Part shown: piece after piece, positions 27,488 through 36,052 of the stretch | Numbering within the stretch: position 1 is the stretch's first letter | How the letters are laid out: each line of letters opens with the position of its first letter | NCBI GenBank assembly: GCA_022823365.1 | Contig: JAJDXG010000006.1 | Location: forward strand, 1-55,862 | Direction of reading: 5' to 3' | Length of the DNA: 55,862 nt | From: Gemmatimonadota bacterium | GTDB lineage: Bacteria; Gemmatimonadota; Gemmatimonadetes; Longimicrobiales; Gaopeijiaceae | Made by a program: the position numbers and the translations under genes | Notes under the pieces: generated by a model | The model's input: only the letters and a program-made list of their open reading frames with translations | Told to the model about the DNA's origin: nothing | Database searches by the model: none

Positions 27488-27548
27488 GCGATCCTTCTTC
27501 CAGGTGATCCGATTCCCGAGATGTGAACCCAAAACAGGAAGGACAGCC

Positions 27549-28568
27549 ATGAATGCGCGTGTAACGAGTGTACTTCCGATTGTCCTGCTGTTCGCCGGGA
27601 CGATTCCGGCCGGCAGCAGCCACGACGTCTCATCCGAACAGGAGGCAGCGACTGCCGCCGCAGCCGCCAATCGATTCCTCGCAACCCTCGACCAGGCCGG
27701 CCGGGAAGAGGCGCTGCTCCCGCCGGACAGCCCGCTGAAGTCCAACTGGTCGAACCTGCCGGCGGGCATTCTCGACTTCGAGCGCAACGGAGCTCGAGTG
27801 GGAGACATGACCGCCGAGCAGCGGACGGCAATGCACGCGTTCCTCTCCACGGCGATGAGTCCCTTCGGAGCAGAGCTGGTTGAAGGCGTCATGGCTGCCG
27901 AAGGCATCCTCAGCCGGTCGCCGCGGGCCGCTCGATTCGCCTGGAGTTCGGACAACTACTGGCTGGCGTTCTTTGGCGAACCTTCCGCGGAGGACGACTG
28001 GAGCTGGCAGTTCGGCGGACACCATCTGGCCGTCAACGTGGCGGTCCGCGACGGCGTCCTCAGCATGTCGCCCACCTTCATCGGCATCGAACCGGCCAAC
28101 TTCGAGATGAACGGATCGTCCGCTGCTCCGCTTGAAGACCAGGTCGCGCGCGGAATCGACCTGATGAGGTCGCTGCCGGAAGGCCTTCGGCAGTCGTCGC
28201 TTGTCGACGCCCGTCCGGGCGAAGTATACGCCGGCGCCGGAGAGGACGGCGTGATTCCGCCGCTGGAGGGAAGCCGGGTTTCCGACTGGCCCGCGGAGGG
28301 GAAGGCGCAACTTCTGGACATCATCGGCCTGTGGGTGCGCATCATGCCCGAAGCGGCCGCCGAGCGCAGGCTTGCGGAAATCAGAGACGGATTGGACCAG
28401 CTTCGCTTCGCCTGGAACGGTCCCTACGACGGGTCGGGGTCCATCTACTACCGCGTGCAGGGTCCCGAGCTGATCCTCGAATTCTCGACACAGGGCGCGG
28501 TCGGCAGCGACGAAGGCCACTACCACTCCGTCTACAGGAATCCCGCCAACGAGTACGGCGGCGGCTGA
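27549..28568 (+). CDS. DUF3500 family secreted protein
   Basis: 339 residues from the ATG at 27549 (AGGAAGGA upstream). Signal peptide (SVLPIVLLFAGTIPAGSS). The sequence follows DUF3500: LKSNWSNLPAGILDFERNGA, then MTAEQRTAMHAFLSTAMSPF, then FAWSSDNYWLAFFGEP, WQFGGHHLAVNVAVRDG, and FAWNGPYDGSGSIYYRVQGP near the end. The conserved GGHH and acidic residues hint at metal binding, but no activity is established for the family. It lies 61 bases after the barrel gene and probably belongs to the same regulated operon. Confidence 0.88.
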   Translation: MNARVTSVLPIVLLFAGTIPAGSSHDVSSEQEAATAAAAANRFLATLDQAGREEALLPPDSPLKSNWSNLPAGILDFERNGARVGDMTAEQRTAMHAFLSTAMSPFGAELVEGVMAAEGILSRSPRAARFAWSSDNYWLAFFGEPSAEDDWSWQFGGHHLAVNVAVRDGVLSMSPTFIGIEPANFEMNGSSAAPLEDQVARGIDLMRSLPEGLRQSSLVDARPGEVYAGAGEDGVIPPLEGSRVSDWPAEGKAQLLDIIGLWVRIMPEAAAERRLAEIRDGLDQLRFAWNGPYDGSGSIYYRVQGPELILEFSTQGAVGSDEGHYHSVYRNPANEYGGG

Positions 28569-28654
28569 TTCGCGAGGACACCCGGGGCGGCCACACCCTA
28601 CCGGCGCACGGGAGGGCCGGTCAGGCGGCTCGTCGTCCTGCGTGAGGCCAGCCG

Positions 28655-30178
28655 CTAACGCAGCACCGGCCTCCCCGCGCGGGTGCCCAGGTACTCGCCG
28701 TCCTCGATGGTGAGGACGCCGTTGACAAACACGTATTCCATGCCGTCAGAGGGCACCGCCGCGTTGGTGTAGTCACCGCGGTCCCTCACCGTCGCCGGGT
28801 CGAACACGGTGATGTCGGCGTCCGCTCCCACCCGGATGCGCCCCTTGTTCGCCATCATGGGCACGTACGCTTCCAGTCGGCGGGCCGGTTCGATGGTCAT
28901 CTTGCGGAGCGCTTCCATCAGGGTCAGGACGCCGTCCTCGCGCACGTACTTGCCCAGCACCTTGGAGAACGAGCCGGTCGAGCGCGGATGGCTCACCTGC
29001 GCGCCCCCGTCGCTCGCCACCATGGTGAGGGGGCTCGCCACCGCGGCGAGCGTCATCTCCTCGGTTCGCACGTGGCTGATCACGCTGCCCCCCTGCGCCC
29101 GGTAGCGGGCGAAGCTCTCGCGGGTCAGGCGCTCGCCGGTTGCACCCCACTGGAAGACGGTGAAGCGCTGGTCGTCCCATCCCTCCCAGTCATCGTAGAG
29201 CGCCGACTCGATGCGGCTCTGGCTGGCCCCGTAGGGATAGGCCTCGGTGGTCACGTCCCGCCCGGCGTCGACGGCGTCCTGCACCACCGCCAGGAACTCC
29301 GCGGTGGCGGCGCCGCCGGTGGAATTGGCATGGACGATATGGAGCGGCGCTCCGGCCTGCGCAGCCAGGTCGATGACGTACTGGGCGCCGTCGGGCCATC
29401 CGTAGGTGTGCACGTGCGCCGACGCCCCCGCCTCGCCCGCGACGGACATCGCGGCGAGGAGTTCCTCGTCGGTGGCGGCCGGCGTGTACGGGAAGCCGAA
29501 TCCCACCGCGGGCGCCCCCTGGTCCAGTCCTTCGCGGATGCGGCGCGCGATCTCCTCGATCTGTTCGGGTGTGGCAAGGTCGTCCTTGCCGGCGTCCGCG
29601 GGCAGGAAGTCGCCCGTGTCGCCCATCACGCGCATGCGCACGGGAATGTGGCCGATGCTGGCGCCGTAGTTCACGGGCTGGCCGCCTTCGCGCTCGGCGT
29701 AGAACGCCGCGACGTCGCCGGTGCCGACCTCGAGTTCCAGTCCGGTGGTCACGCCGTCATGGGCCATGAAGCGATAGGTCTCGTCGGTCTGGCCGTGCTG
29801 GTGCAGGTCGACGAAGCCGGGGGCAACCACCAGGCCTGAGGCGTCGATCACCCGGGTGCCGGTCAGCGGCTCCTCCGAGACCGCCTCGATGCGGTCGCCC
29901 GTGATGCCGACGTTGAGCGTCGCGTCGGTCCCCGATTCGGGGTCCATGACCCGGCCCCCGGAAAGCACCACATCATGGACGGGGGCGTCATTCGCGCATG
30001 CCGCCGCCCCCAGGGCCAGGATGAGGGCGAGGGGTGCGAGCGATGGCTGTCCGAGACCGAGGCGTGCAGGCGACGGCCGTGCGAGACCCGGGGATACAGG
30101 AGACGGCCTGACCGGCATCCGTGCGAAGCCGGTGCGATGGTCCGTGGACGATCGTGGTTGTGGGCTTGGGTGCGTCAT
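28655..30178 (-). CDS. Secreted N-acyl-D-amino-acid deacylase-like amidohydrolase
   Basis: 507 residues from the ATG at 30178 (GGAGGAG upstream); the frame continues to 30415 but without support. After an atypical Pro/Arg-rich N-terminus and a hydrophobic stretch, a lipobox (LGAAACAND) suggests lipid anchoring. Amidohydrolase features: VVAPGFVDLHQHGQTDE with the HxH zinc pair, LHIVHANSTGG, and the D-aminoacylase C-terminal signature HPRSTGSFSKVLGKYVRE, then RVGADADITVFDP. The family removes acyl groups from N-acyl-D-amino acids. Export is unusual for classical D-aminoacylases. It is divergent from a serine hydrolase/amidase set with which it may act on modified amino acids. Confidence 0.88.
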   Translation of the reverse strand: MTHPSPQPRSSTDHRTGFARMPVRPSPVSPGLARPSPARLGLGQPSLAPLALILALGAAACANDAPVHDVVLSGGRVMDPESGTDATLNVGITGDRIEAVSEEPLTGTRVIDASGLVVAPGFVDLHQHGQTDETYRFMAHDGVTTGLELEVGTGDVAAFYAEREGGQPVNYGASIGHIPVRMRVMGDTGDFLPADAGKDDLATPEQIEEIARRIREGLDQGAPAVGFGFPYTPAATDEELLAAMSVAGEAGASAHVHTYGWPDGAQYVIDLAAQAGAPLHIVHANSTGGAATAEFLAVVQDAVDAGRDVTTEAYPYGASQSRIESALYDDWEGWDDQRFTVFQWGATGERLTRESFARYRAQGGSVISHVRTEEMTLAAVASPLTMVASDGGAQVSHPRSTGSFSKVLGKYVREDGVLTLMEALRKMTIEPARRLEAYVPMMANKGRIRVGADADITVFDPATVRDRGDYTNAAVPSDGMEYVFVNGVLTIEDGEYLGTRAGRPVLR

Positions 30179-30322
30179 CCGGCAACTCCTCCAGGGGCCT
30201 GCGGACTCGGGTCGCGGTGCAGCATCGGGCTGGAGATCGGCTCGCGGCACCTCCCTGGCAATCTTGTATCCGACGGACGAGACGGCCAGCCGCCGGAGGG
30301 GTGTCTGCCCCCACGGCGCACT

Positions 30323-30351
30323 TTGACGCAGCGCGCGCCTTTCGGCACTAT
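30323..30351 (+). promoter_or_regulatory. Sigma-70-type promoter for the serine hydrolase/amidase operon
   Basis: TTGACG (30323-30328) and CACTAT (30346-30351) are separated by 17 bp: 5/6 and 4/6 consensus matches. A transcript would begin near 30358, giving a 5' leader of about 30 bases that contains GGAGGAG ahead of the ATG at 30390. Confidence 0.55.
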
Positions 30352-30389
30352 CCCGGGCAGATGGCGCGTCCAGCCGGAGGAGTTCGACG

Positions 30390-32054
30390 ATGAGAGCACC
30401 GCCCCCCCTTCCCATCCTTGCATCGCTGCTCTACGCGGCCGGAATGGCTGCCGCGTGCGCGGAGCCGCCGTCGGACGCGACCGCCCGCGTCGACGAGATC
30501 TTCGCGCAATGGGCCTCCTCCGCGAGCCCGGGATGCGCGCTCTCCGTGTCCCGGGGAGGGAGCTCCGTGCTTTCGCGGGCTTGGGGCATGGCGGATCTGG
30601 AGCACGACATCCCCAACACGCCGTCCACCATCTTCGAGGGGGGTTCGCTGGCCAAGCAGTTCACCTCGGCGGCGGTGGTCCTGCTGGCGCTGGACGGGAA
30701 GCTCTCCCTCGATGACGACGTGCGCACGTACATCCCGGAGGTGCGCGACTACGGCACGCCGGTCACCCTGCGCCGCCTCATGACCCACACCAGCGGGATG
30801 CGCGACTGGGGCTCGGTGGCGTCGATCTCCGGCTGGGGGCGCGGTGCGCGCTCGCACCGGCACGCGCACGTGCTCGACATCGTGAGCCGCCAGAGCGCGC
30901 TCAACTTCGAGCCCGGCCATGAATACTCGTACAGCAACACCGGCTACAACCTGCTCGCAGTGGTCGTGGACCGCGTGAGCGGGATGCCCTTCGCGCAGTT
31001 TTCCCGCGAGCGCATCTTCGAGCCCCTGGGGATGAGCGATACGCAGTGGCGCGACGACTACCGGCGCCTGGTTCCGCGGCGCAGCACGGCCTACTCCGCG
31101 TCCGACGACGGCTTCCTCATCAACCGGCCCATCGAGTACGTGCATGGAAACGGGGGCATCCTGAGCACGGTGGGCGACCTGCAGACCTGGAACGCGGCGC
31201 TCAACGACGGGCGCCTGGGCGGAGACGAGTTCGTGCGCATGATGCACGACCGCGCCGTCCTGAACGATGGTCGTACGATCTCCTACGCCGGGGGTCTCCA
31301 GCTGCGGGATTTCGCGGGCGTGCCCTCGATCACCCACACCGGGTCGACCGCCGGGTATCGTGGCTTCATCGGCCGGTACCCCGACCAGCAGCTCTCCATC
31401 GCGATCCTGTGCAACGTGGGCAACGCCAACCCCGGGGCGCTGGGCGGGCAGGTGGCCCGCGTGTTCCTGGGTGACGCGGCCTCGCCGGACCCGGAGCCGG
31501 GCGAGGGGATGGCGCTGGCGGAGGAGGAGCTGGCGGCGAAGGCCGGGCTCTACCGCGAAGTGGACACCGGCGATCCGTTGCGGGTCACCCTGGAGGACGG
31601 CGCGCTGCGGATCGGGAACCAGCGCCTGGTCGCGCACTCTGCGAGCGAGTTTCAGGTGGGGGCGAGCGAGCGCCGTCTCGTCTTCGGGACCGCGGCGGAC
31701 GGTGGGCGGGCCGCTATCGACGAGTACACCGGGGAGTACTACGACAACACGTACGAGCCGGTGGACGAATTCGCACCTGCGGCCGGGCAGCTTGATGCGT
31801 ATGTGGGCACCTTCCACAGCGACGACGCCGAGACGACTCTGGTGGTGGCGGTGGAGGGTGACCACCTGGTGGCGAAGCGGAGACCCGACGCCGTCTTCGA
31901 ACTGGAGCCGGTCTACCAGGATGCGTTCAACGCGGGCGGCCTGGGGCGCATCCGCTTCGATCTGGGCGCCGACGGACGCGCGGCAGCCTTCAGCATCCGG
32001 CAGGGGCGCGTCTACGACATGCGATTCCAGCGAGTCGCCGACTCTGGAGAATGA
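30390..32054 (+). CDS. Secreted serine hydrolase, beta-lactamase/class C family with C-terminal domain
   Basis: 554 residues. Lipoprotein signal (LLYAAGMAAACAEPP, C23). Catalytic set: S86-x-x-K89 in FEGGSLAKQFT, YSN in EYSYSNTGYNLL and HTG in ITHTGSTAGYRG, with the family's RLMTHTSGM and NGGILSTVGDLQTW blocks. After about residue 370 comes a DUF3471-type beta-rich C-terminal module (LDAYVGTFHSDDAETTLVVA). It is a periplasmic or surface esterase/peptidase, not necessarily active on beta-lactams. Its stop overlaps the next gene's ATG as ATGA, and the amidase gene follows, so a three-gene operon under the promoter at 30323-30351. Confidence 0.9.
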   Translation: MRAPPPLPILASLLYAAGMAAACAEPPSDATARVDEIFAQWASSASPGCALSVSRGGSSVLSRAWGMADLEHDIPNTPSTIFEGGSLAKQFTSAAVVLLALDGKLSLDDDVRTYIPEVRDYGTPVTLRRLMTHTSGMRDWGSVASISGWGRGARSHRHAHVLDIVSRQSALNFEPGHEYSYSNTGYNLLAVVVDRVSGMPFAQFSRERIFEPLGMSDTQWRDDYRRLVPRRSTAYSASDDGFLINRPIEYVHGNGGILSTVGDLQTWNAALNDGRLGGDEFVRMMHDRAVLNDGRTISYAGGLQLRDFAGVPSITHTGSTAGYRGFIGRYPDQQLSIAILCNVGNANPGALGGQVARVFLGDAASPDPEPGEGMALAEEELAAKAGLYREVDTGDPLRVTLEDGALRIGNQRLVAHSASEFQVGASERRLVFGTAADGGRAAIDEYTGEYYDNTYEPVDEFAPAAGQLDAYVGTFHSDDAETTLVVAVEGDHLVAKRRPDAVFELEPVYQDAFNAGGLGRIRFDLGADGRAAAFSIRQGRVYDMRFQRVADSGE

Positions 32055-32569
32055 TGATGGAGCGAACCAGGATGAGTCAGGAACGTCGTCCCGAAGCGGT
32101 GCCCGCCGCGGCCCGCCCCGGTGAGGAAGTGACCGTTTCGATGGACCGGCTTCCCTACGCGGCCGTCTACATCGGCTTCGGGGCGCTGGGCGGCAACCAC
32201 CAGCTGCTCACGCAGGAAGAGACGGATGCGAACGGGCTGCTCTCGGCGACCGTGCGCCTGCCGGACTGGGCCACGCCCGACCTCAAGCACTTCTTCTTTC
32301 TGGCGGGCTTCGACCAGCGGCCCTTTGCGACCTCGCACGAGTTTCACGTGGCCGACGAAGACGGGGTGTTCCGGGTCGACGGAGAGATCACCGACGAAGG
32401 ACTGGCCTGCCCCACTATGCGCAACGGCGACGATCGCCTCTACACCCTGGAGGGGAACACCGACGGGATTGCGGCGGGCGATCGGGTGGTTTTACGGGCA
32501 ACCCTCGTGGCGGACCCCCTGTGCGCGGAGGGCGTGTCGATCGAGGTGCGCGATGCGCGGGTTCGGTAG
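32051..32569 (+). CDS. Hypothetical protein with DUF5818-like C-terminal domain
   Basis: 172 residues, start ATG overlapping the upstream stop (ATGA); a second ATG nearby (MSQERRP) is possible. N-terminal half: an Ig/FN3-like strand pattern (AAYIGFGALGG-type region and TDANGLLSATVRLPDW). C-terminal half: FRVDGEITDEGLACPTMRN, then LYTLEGNTDGIAAGDRVVLR, then CAEGVSIEVRDARV, the OB-like pattern of DUF5818 where paired cysteines (C in ACPT and LCAEG) are conserved. No signal peptide. Function unknown; its coupling to exported hydrolases is notable. Confidence 0.65.
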   Translation: MMMERTRMSQERRPEAVPAAARPGEEVTVSMDRLPYAAVYIGFGALGGNHQLLTQEETDANGLLSATVRLPDWATPDLKHFFFLAGFDQRPFATSHEFHVADEDGVFRVDGEITDEGLACPTMRNGDDRLYTLEGNTDGIAAGDRVVLRATLVADPLCAEGVSIEVRDARVR

Positions 32570-34205
32570 GGTGACGACGAAGTTCGCCAACCGCGGGCGC
32601 CGCGATGTCAGTACGCGACGCCGGCTGGCGGCCATCGGGCTGCTGTTCCTCTCGACGGCCTGTGAAGCCCCCGAAGCCGCGCCCGTCGTGGAGGAAGCGC
32701 CCGACATCGACGTCGTCGAACTCACCGCCGAGCAGATCCAGGCCGACTACGCCGAGGGCCGCTACACAGCCGTTCAACTCGCGCAGGCGTTCCTTGACCG
32801 AACAGAGCGCTACGAAGACCTCTACAACGCGTTCATCTCGATGAACCCCGATGCGCTGGCGACCGCCGCCGCCCTGGACCGCGAGTACGCCTCCACCGGC
32901 CCTCGCGGCCCGCTGCACGGGGTGCCGGTGGTGATCAAGGACAACATCGACCAGGCGGGCCAGGTCACCACCGCCGGCTACGACGGCTTCAGCGCGGCCA
33001 CCGGCGGCGTGGACATGATCCCCGACGACGATGCCGCGGTCGTAACCCGCCTGCGCGAAGCCGGCGCCGTCATTCTCGGAAAGACGAACCTGCCTGACTT
33101 CGCCGGACACGGCACGCGCACCGAGAGCTCGGTGGCCGGGGTCACCCTGAACGCCTACGACGTCAACCGCGTCCCCGGGGGGTCGAGCGGCGGCACGGCC
33201 ACGGCCGTCAACGCCAGCTTTGCCGTGCTCGGGCTGGGAACCGAGACCGGCGGATCGATCCAGAACCCTTCTGCGGCGCAGGCCCTCGTGGGGGTGAAGC
33301 CCACCTACGGGCTGGTCCCACTCGAGGGTGTGGTGCCGCTGAACGGCAGCTACGCCGACGTGGTCGGGCCCATGGCGAAGACCGTGCAGGACGCCGCAGC
33401 AGCCCTGGACGCGCTCGCCGGGCCCACCCCGGAGGACTTGGCCACCTACGCCGCGTCGGGCAACATGCCGGAGGACGGCTATGCCGCCGCCCTCGACCCG
33501 GCCGCCCTGGCCGGCGCGCGCTTCGGACTGGTGGGCGAGGGCTGGCGCGACACCTGGCTGCCGCTCGCCGAGGAAACCGAGGCGATATACCGCGAGGCGA
33601 TCGCTACCATCGAAGAACGGGGTGCCGCGACCGTGGAGGATCCATTCGCGGGCACCGGCTTCGTCGAACTCTACGCGGAGCGCCCGCGCGTCCCGTCCGC
33701 CTCCGCCTACGACATGCTCAACTACTTCCGGGGCCTCGGTCCCGGGGCTGCGTTCCACAGCGTCGAGGAGTGGGAGGCGCTGTCGGGCAGGCCCTTCCGC
33801 GACCGCGAGGACAGCGAGCGCCCACCCCCGGCGCGCCCCAGCGCCACCGAAGAAGGGGACGCCTTCCAAGGCTGGCGGGCGGAGATCCGTGCGCTGTTCC
33901 GCAGTGTGCTCGAAGACAGCGATCTGGACGGCCTGTTCTTTCCCCAGGCCGGCGCGCCCATCGGCGACCTGGTCGAGGATCCAGAGCGTCCCGACTTCAA
34001 TCCCAACAATCATCCCGAACTGCCCAGCAATGTCATCAACGATATTGGACTACCCGTGGTGACCGTGCCTTTCGGCTATTACGCGGACGGAACGCCTTTC
34101 GTGCTCGCCTTCATCGGAGACCTCTGGACCGAGGCGGCGCTACTGGGCTACGCCTACGACCTGGAACAGGCCACGAAGGCGCGAGTCCCACCCCAACTGA
34201 GGTAG
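32553..34205 (+). CDS. Amidase signature-family lipoprotein
   Basis: 550 residues from the ATG at 32553 (GAGGTG upstream), overlapping the previous gene by 17 bases; a GTG at 32571 is an alternative. Lipobox LLFLSTACEAP. The Ser-cisSer-Lys triad is complete: Lys in VPVVIKDNIDQ, cis-Ser in GGSSGGTATAVNA and nucleophile Ser in LGTETGGSIQNPS. Amidase-signature enzymes hydrolyse C-terminal or small amides, including peptide amides and N-acyl compounds. It is probably extracytoplasmic, working with the upstream serine hydrolase. It ends convergently to the radical SAM gene, 45 bases away. Confidence 0.9.
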   Translation: MRGFGRVTTKFANRGRRDVSTRRRLAAIGLLFLSTACEAPEAAPVVEEAPDIDVVELTAEQIQADYAEGRYTAVQLAQAFLDRTERYEDLYNAFISMNPDALATAAALDREYASTGPRGPLHGVPVVIKDNIDQAGQVTTAGYDGFSAATGGVDMIPDDDAAVVTRLREAGAVILGKTNLPDFAGHGTRTESSVAGVTLNAYDVNRVPGGSSGGTATAVNASFAVLGLGTETGGSIQNPSAAQALVGVKPTYGLVPLEGVVPLNGSYADVVGPMAKTVQDAAAALDALAGPTPEDLATYAASGNMPEDGYAAALDPAALAGARFGLVGEGWRDTWLPLAEETEAIYREAIATIEERGAATVEDPFAGTGFVELYAERPRVPSASAYDMLNYFRGLGPGAAFHSVEEWEALSGRPFRDREDSERPPPARPSATEEGDAFQGWRAEIRALFRSVLEDSDLDGLFFPQAGAPIGDLVEDPERPDFNPNNHPELPSNVINDIGLPVVTVPFGYYADGTPFVLAFIGDLWTEAALLGYAYDLEQATKARVPPQLR

Positions 34206-34250
34206 GCGAACGAGGAAGCGTACGCCTGCGAAGGAAGCGGAATCCTCCAC

Positions 34251-36050
34251 CTAGTTTCGGCGGGGATGCTTCCCAACCACCGGCAGCGCGCCGGATCGCG
34301 ACCCCGTGCCGCGGGTGCTGTCGGCAGGCGTCGTCCAATCGGTATCCTCGACGGCGGACCGGAAGGACGCCACGGCATCGTCGATACCGTCCGCATCGAA
34401 GCGAAAGTCGGCGGGTATCGACCGATGGCGTGAGTTCACGCGGGCCAGAAGCGCCTTCCTCCGGCCGTCAACGGTGTCCTCATTCGTCCCGGAACGCGAA
34501 GCGGCCTCGCGGAACGCCCTCAACTCGGCTTCCATGAAGTCCTCGAACCCCTGAAGCACCTTCTGCTGACGGGTGAACTTCTCGAAGTGATGGCCCAGCG
34601 CTGCCAGACGGATCGCCTCCGGCAGCATGGAAGGATGGTCCTTCGACACCTTCGCGATGTACCTGCTGTAGGCGGGGATCTGGCTCGGCGAAAGCCGCCG
34701 GCGCACCGTCATCAGCCCCAGATAAAGCGCGCTCCTGCTCACGGCCGGGGTCAGGTGGGGCAGCGGCTTCAGGTGCTTCAGCAAGGTCAGGCAGCGCTCG
34801 AAGTAGTTCTCGAGGGACGGGTCGTAAACCGTGGAGATCACGCGCAGGTAGCCCTTGAGCAATGTGTCGGCATCCATCTCCGGCACGAAGTTCAGGGCCG
34901 TTGCGCTGGTGCCGACGGGGACGTCCAGGAGCCGGCCTTCCGACTGCAGCCGCGTGTAGAGATCCGTTCCCTTCAGCGCAGTCAGCAACCCGACCAGCGC
35001 CATGGGAATGCCGGCGTCCTGAATGAACTGGATCTGGGCGTCGAAGACCTGCTCATCGTCTCCGTCGAGCCCGAGGATGAACCCGCCCATCACCTGCATT
35101 CCCCTGCGCTGGATCTTTCGGACGGCGTTCAGCAGATAGTCCTGTTCGCGCTTGCTGATGTTCTGCGGTTTCTTCGTGATGGCGAGCGCCTTCGGGTTCG
35201 GAGTCTCGATGCCCAGGAAGACGCCGTTGAAGCCGGCCTCGATCATTGCGTCCATCACCGAGTCCATTCGGGCCAGGTTCACGCTCGCTTCGGTGAACAG
35301 CTGGAAGGGATACCGGTGCGCCCGCTGCCACTCCGCGATCGCCGGCAGCATGTTCAGGGCGTCGCGCTTGTTGCCGATGAAGTTGTCGTCGACCAGAAAC
35401 ACATAGCCTCGCCAGCCCAGCCGATAGAGAGCCTCGAATTCCTCGACCATCTGTTCCGGCGACTTGGTCCGGGGCACGCGGCCATAGAGCTTGGTAATGT
35501 CGCAGAACTCACAGTCGAACGGGCAGCCGCGCGAGAACTGCACGCACATCGCGTGATAGGCCCCGAGGTCGATGAGGTCGAAGCGCGGGACGGGCGTCCG
35601 CGTGACATCGGGCTTTCGCGGCTCGCGATAGATGGTTCGTGCCCTGCCTTCCTCGAGATCCCGCAGGAACCGGGGGAAGGTTTCCTCCGCTTCGTCGAGC
35701 ACGAAGTAGTCGACTCCCGCGATCTCCTGATGGAATGATGTCGGATAGGGCCCTCCCGCGACCACGGGAACGCCGGCGCGGTTGCAGCGCTCGATCACCT
35801 TCCGCAGGGACTCCCTCTGCACGATCATGGTCGACGTAAACACCATGTCGGCCCAATCCAGATCGGAGTCCCTCAGGTCCGACACATTCATGTCGACGAC
35901 CCGAAGATCGTATTCCGGGGGAAACATCGACGCGACGGTCAGGAGTCCGAGCGGGGGAAAGGCCGCCTTCACGCCGAGCATCTCCAGGGCGTAGTTGATT
36001 CCCCAGTAGGAGGGCGGATAGTCGGGGTAGACCAGCAGGGCATTGCGCAT
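34251..36050 (-). CDS. Cobalamin-binding radical SAM protein with DUF4070-like domain
   Basis: 599 residues from the ATG at 36050. Residues 1-140 are a B12-binding Rossmann domain (FPPLGLLTVASMFPPEYDL, PVVAGGPYPTSFHQEIAGVD) without a DxHxxG motif. The radical SAM core begins at 165 with the cluster cysteines C176, C180 and C183 in SRGCPFDCEFCDI. The part after about 385 (LVGLLTALKGTDLYTRLQSE, ALNFVPEMDADTLLKGYLRV) matches DUF4070. That architecture is shared by hopanoid C-2 methylase HpnP and other lipid-modifying radical SAM enzymes, so C-methylation or C-C bond chemistry on an alkyl chain is the leading guess. Last gene of the PKS operon, two bases after the upstream stop. Confidence 0.87.
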   Translation of the reverse strand: MRNALLVYPDYPPSYWGINYALEMLGVKAAFPPLGLLTVASMFPPEYDLRVVDMNVSDLRDSDLDWADMVFTSTMIVQRESLRKVIERCNRAGVPVVAGGPYPTSFHQEIAGVDYFVLDEAEETFPRFLRDLEEGRARTIYREPRKPDVTRTPVPRFDLIDLGAYHAMCVQFSRGCPFDCEFCDITKLYGRVPRTKSPEQMVEEFEALYRLGWRGYVFLVDDNFIGNKRDALNMLPAIAEWQRAHRYPFQLFTEASVNLARMDSVMDAMIEAGFNGVFLGIETPNPKALAITKKPQNISKREQDYLLNAVRKIQRRGMQVMGGFILGLDGDDEQVFDAQIQFIQDAGIPMALVGLLTALKGTDLYTRLQSEGRLLDVPVGTSATALNFVPEMDADTLLKGYLRVISTVYDPSLENYFERCLTLLKHLKPLPHLTPAVSRSALYLGLMTVRRRLSPSQIPAYSRYIAKVSKDHPSMLPEAIRLAALGHHFEKFTRQQKVLQGFEDFMEAELRAFREAASRSGTNEDTVDGRRKALLARVNSRHRSIPADFRFDADGIDDAVASFRSAVEDTDWTTPADSTRGTGSRSGALPVVGKHPRRN

Positions 36051-36052
36051 GA

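Noticed and set aside
25859-27955. 698-codon minus-strand frame
   Set aside because: Antisense to the dioxygenase, barrel and DUF3500 genes, which have signal peptides, ribosome sites and family motifs.
34206-34250. Cobalamin riboswitch or other RNA element associated with the B12 radical SAM gene
   Set aside because: The gene lies at the 3' end of an operon with a two-base upstream gap, and no B12-box-like sequence is visible here or before the PKS.
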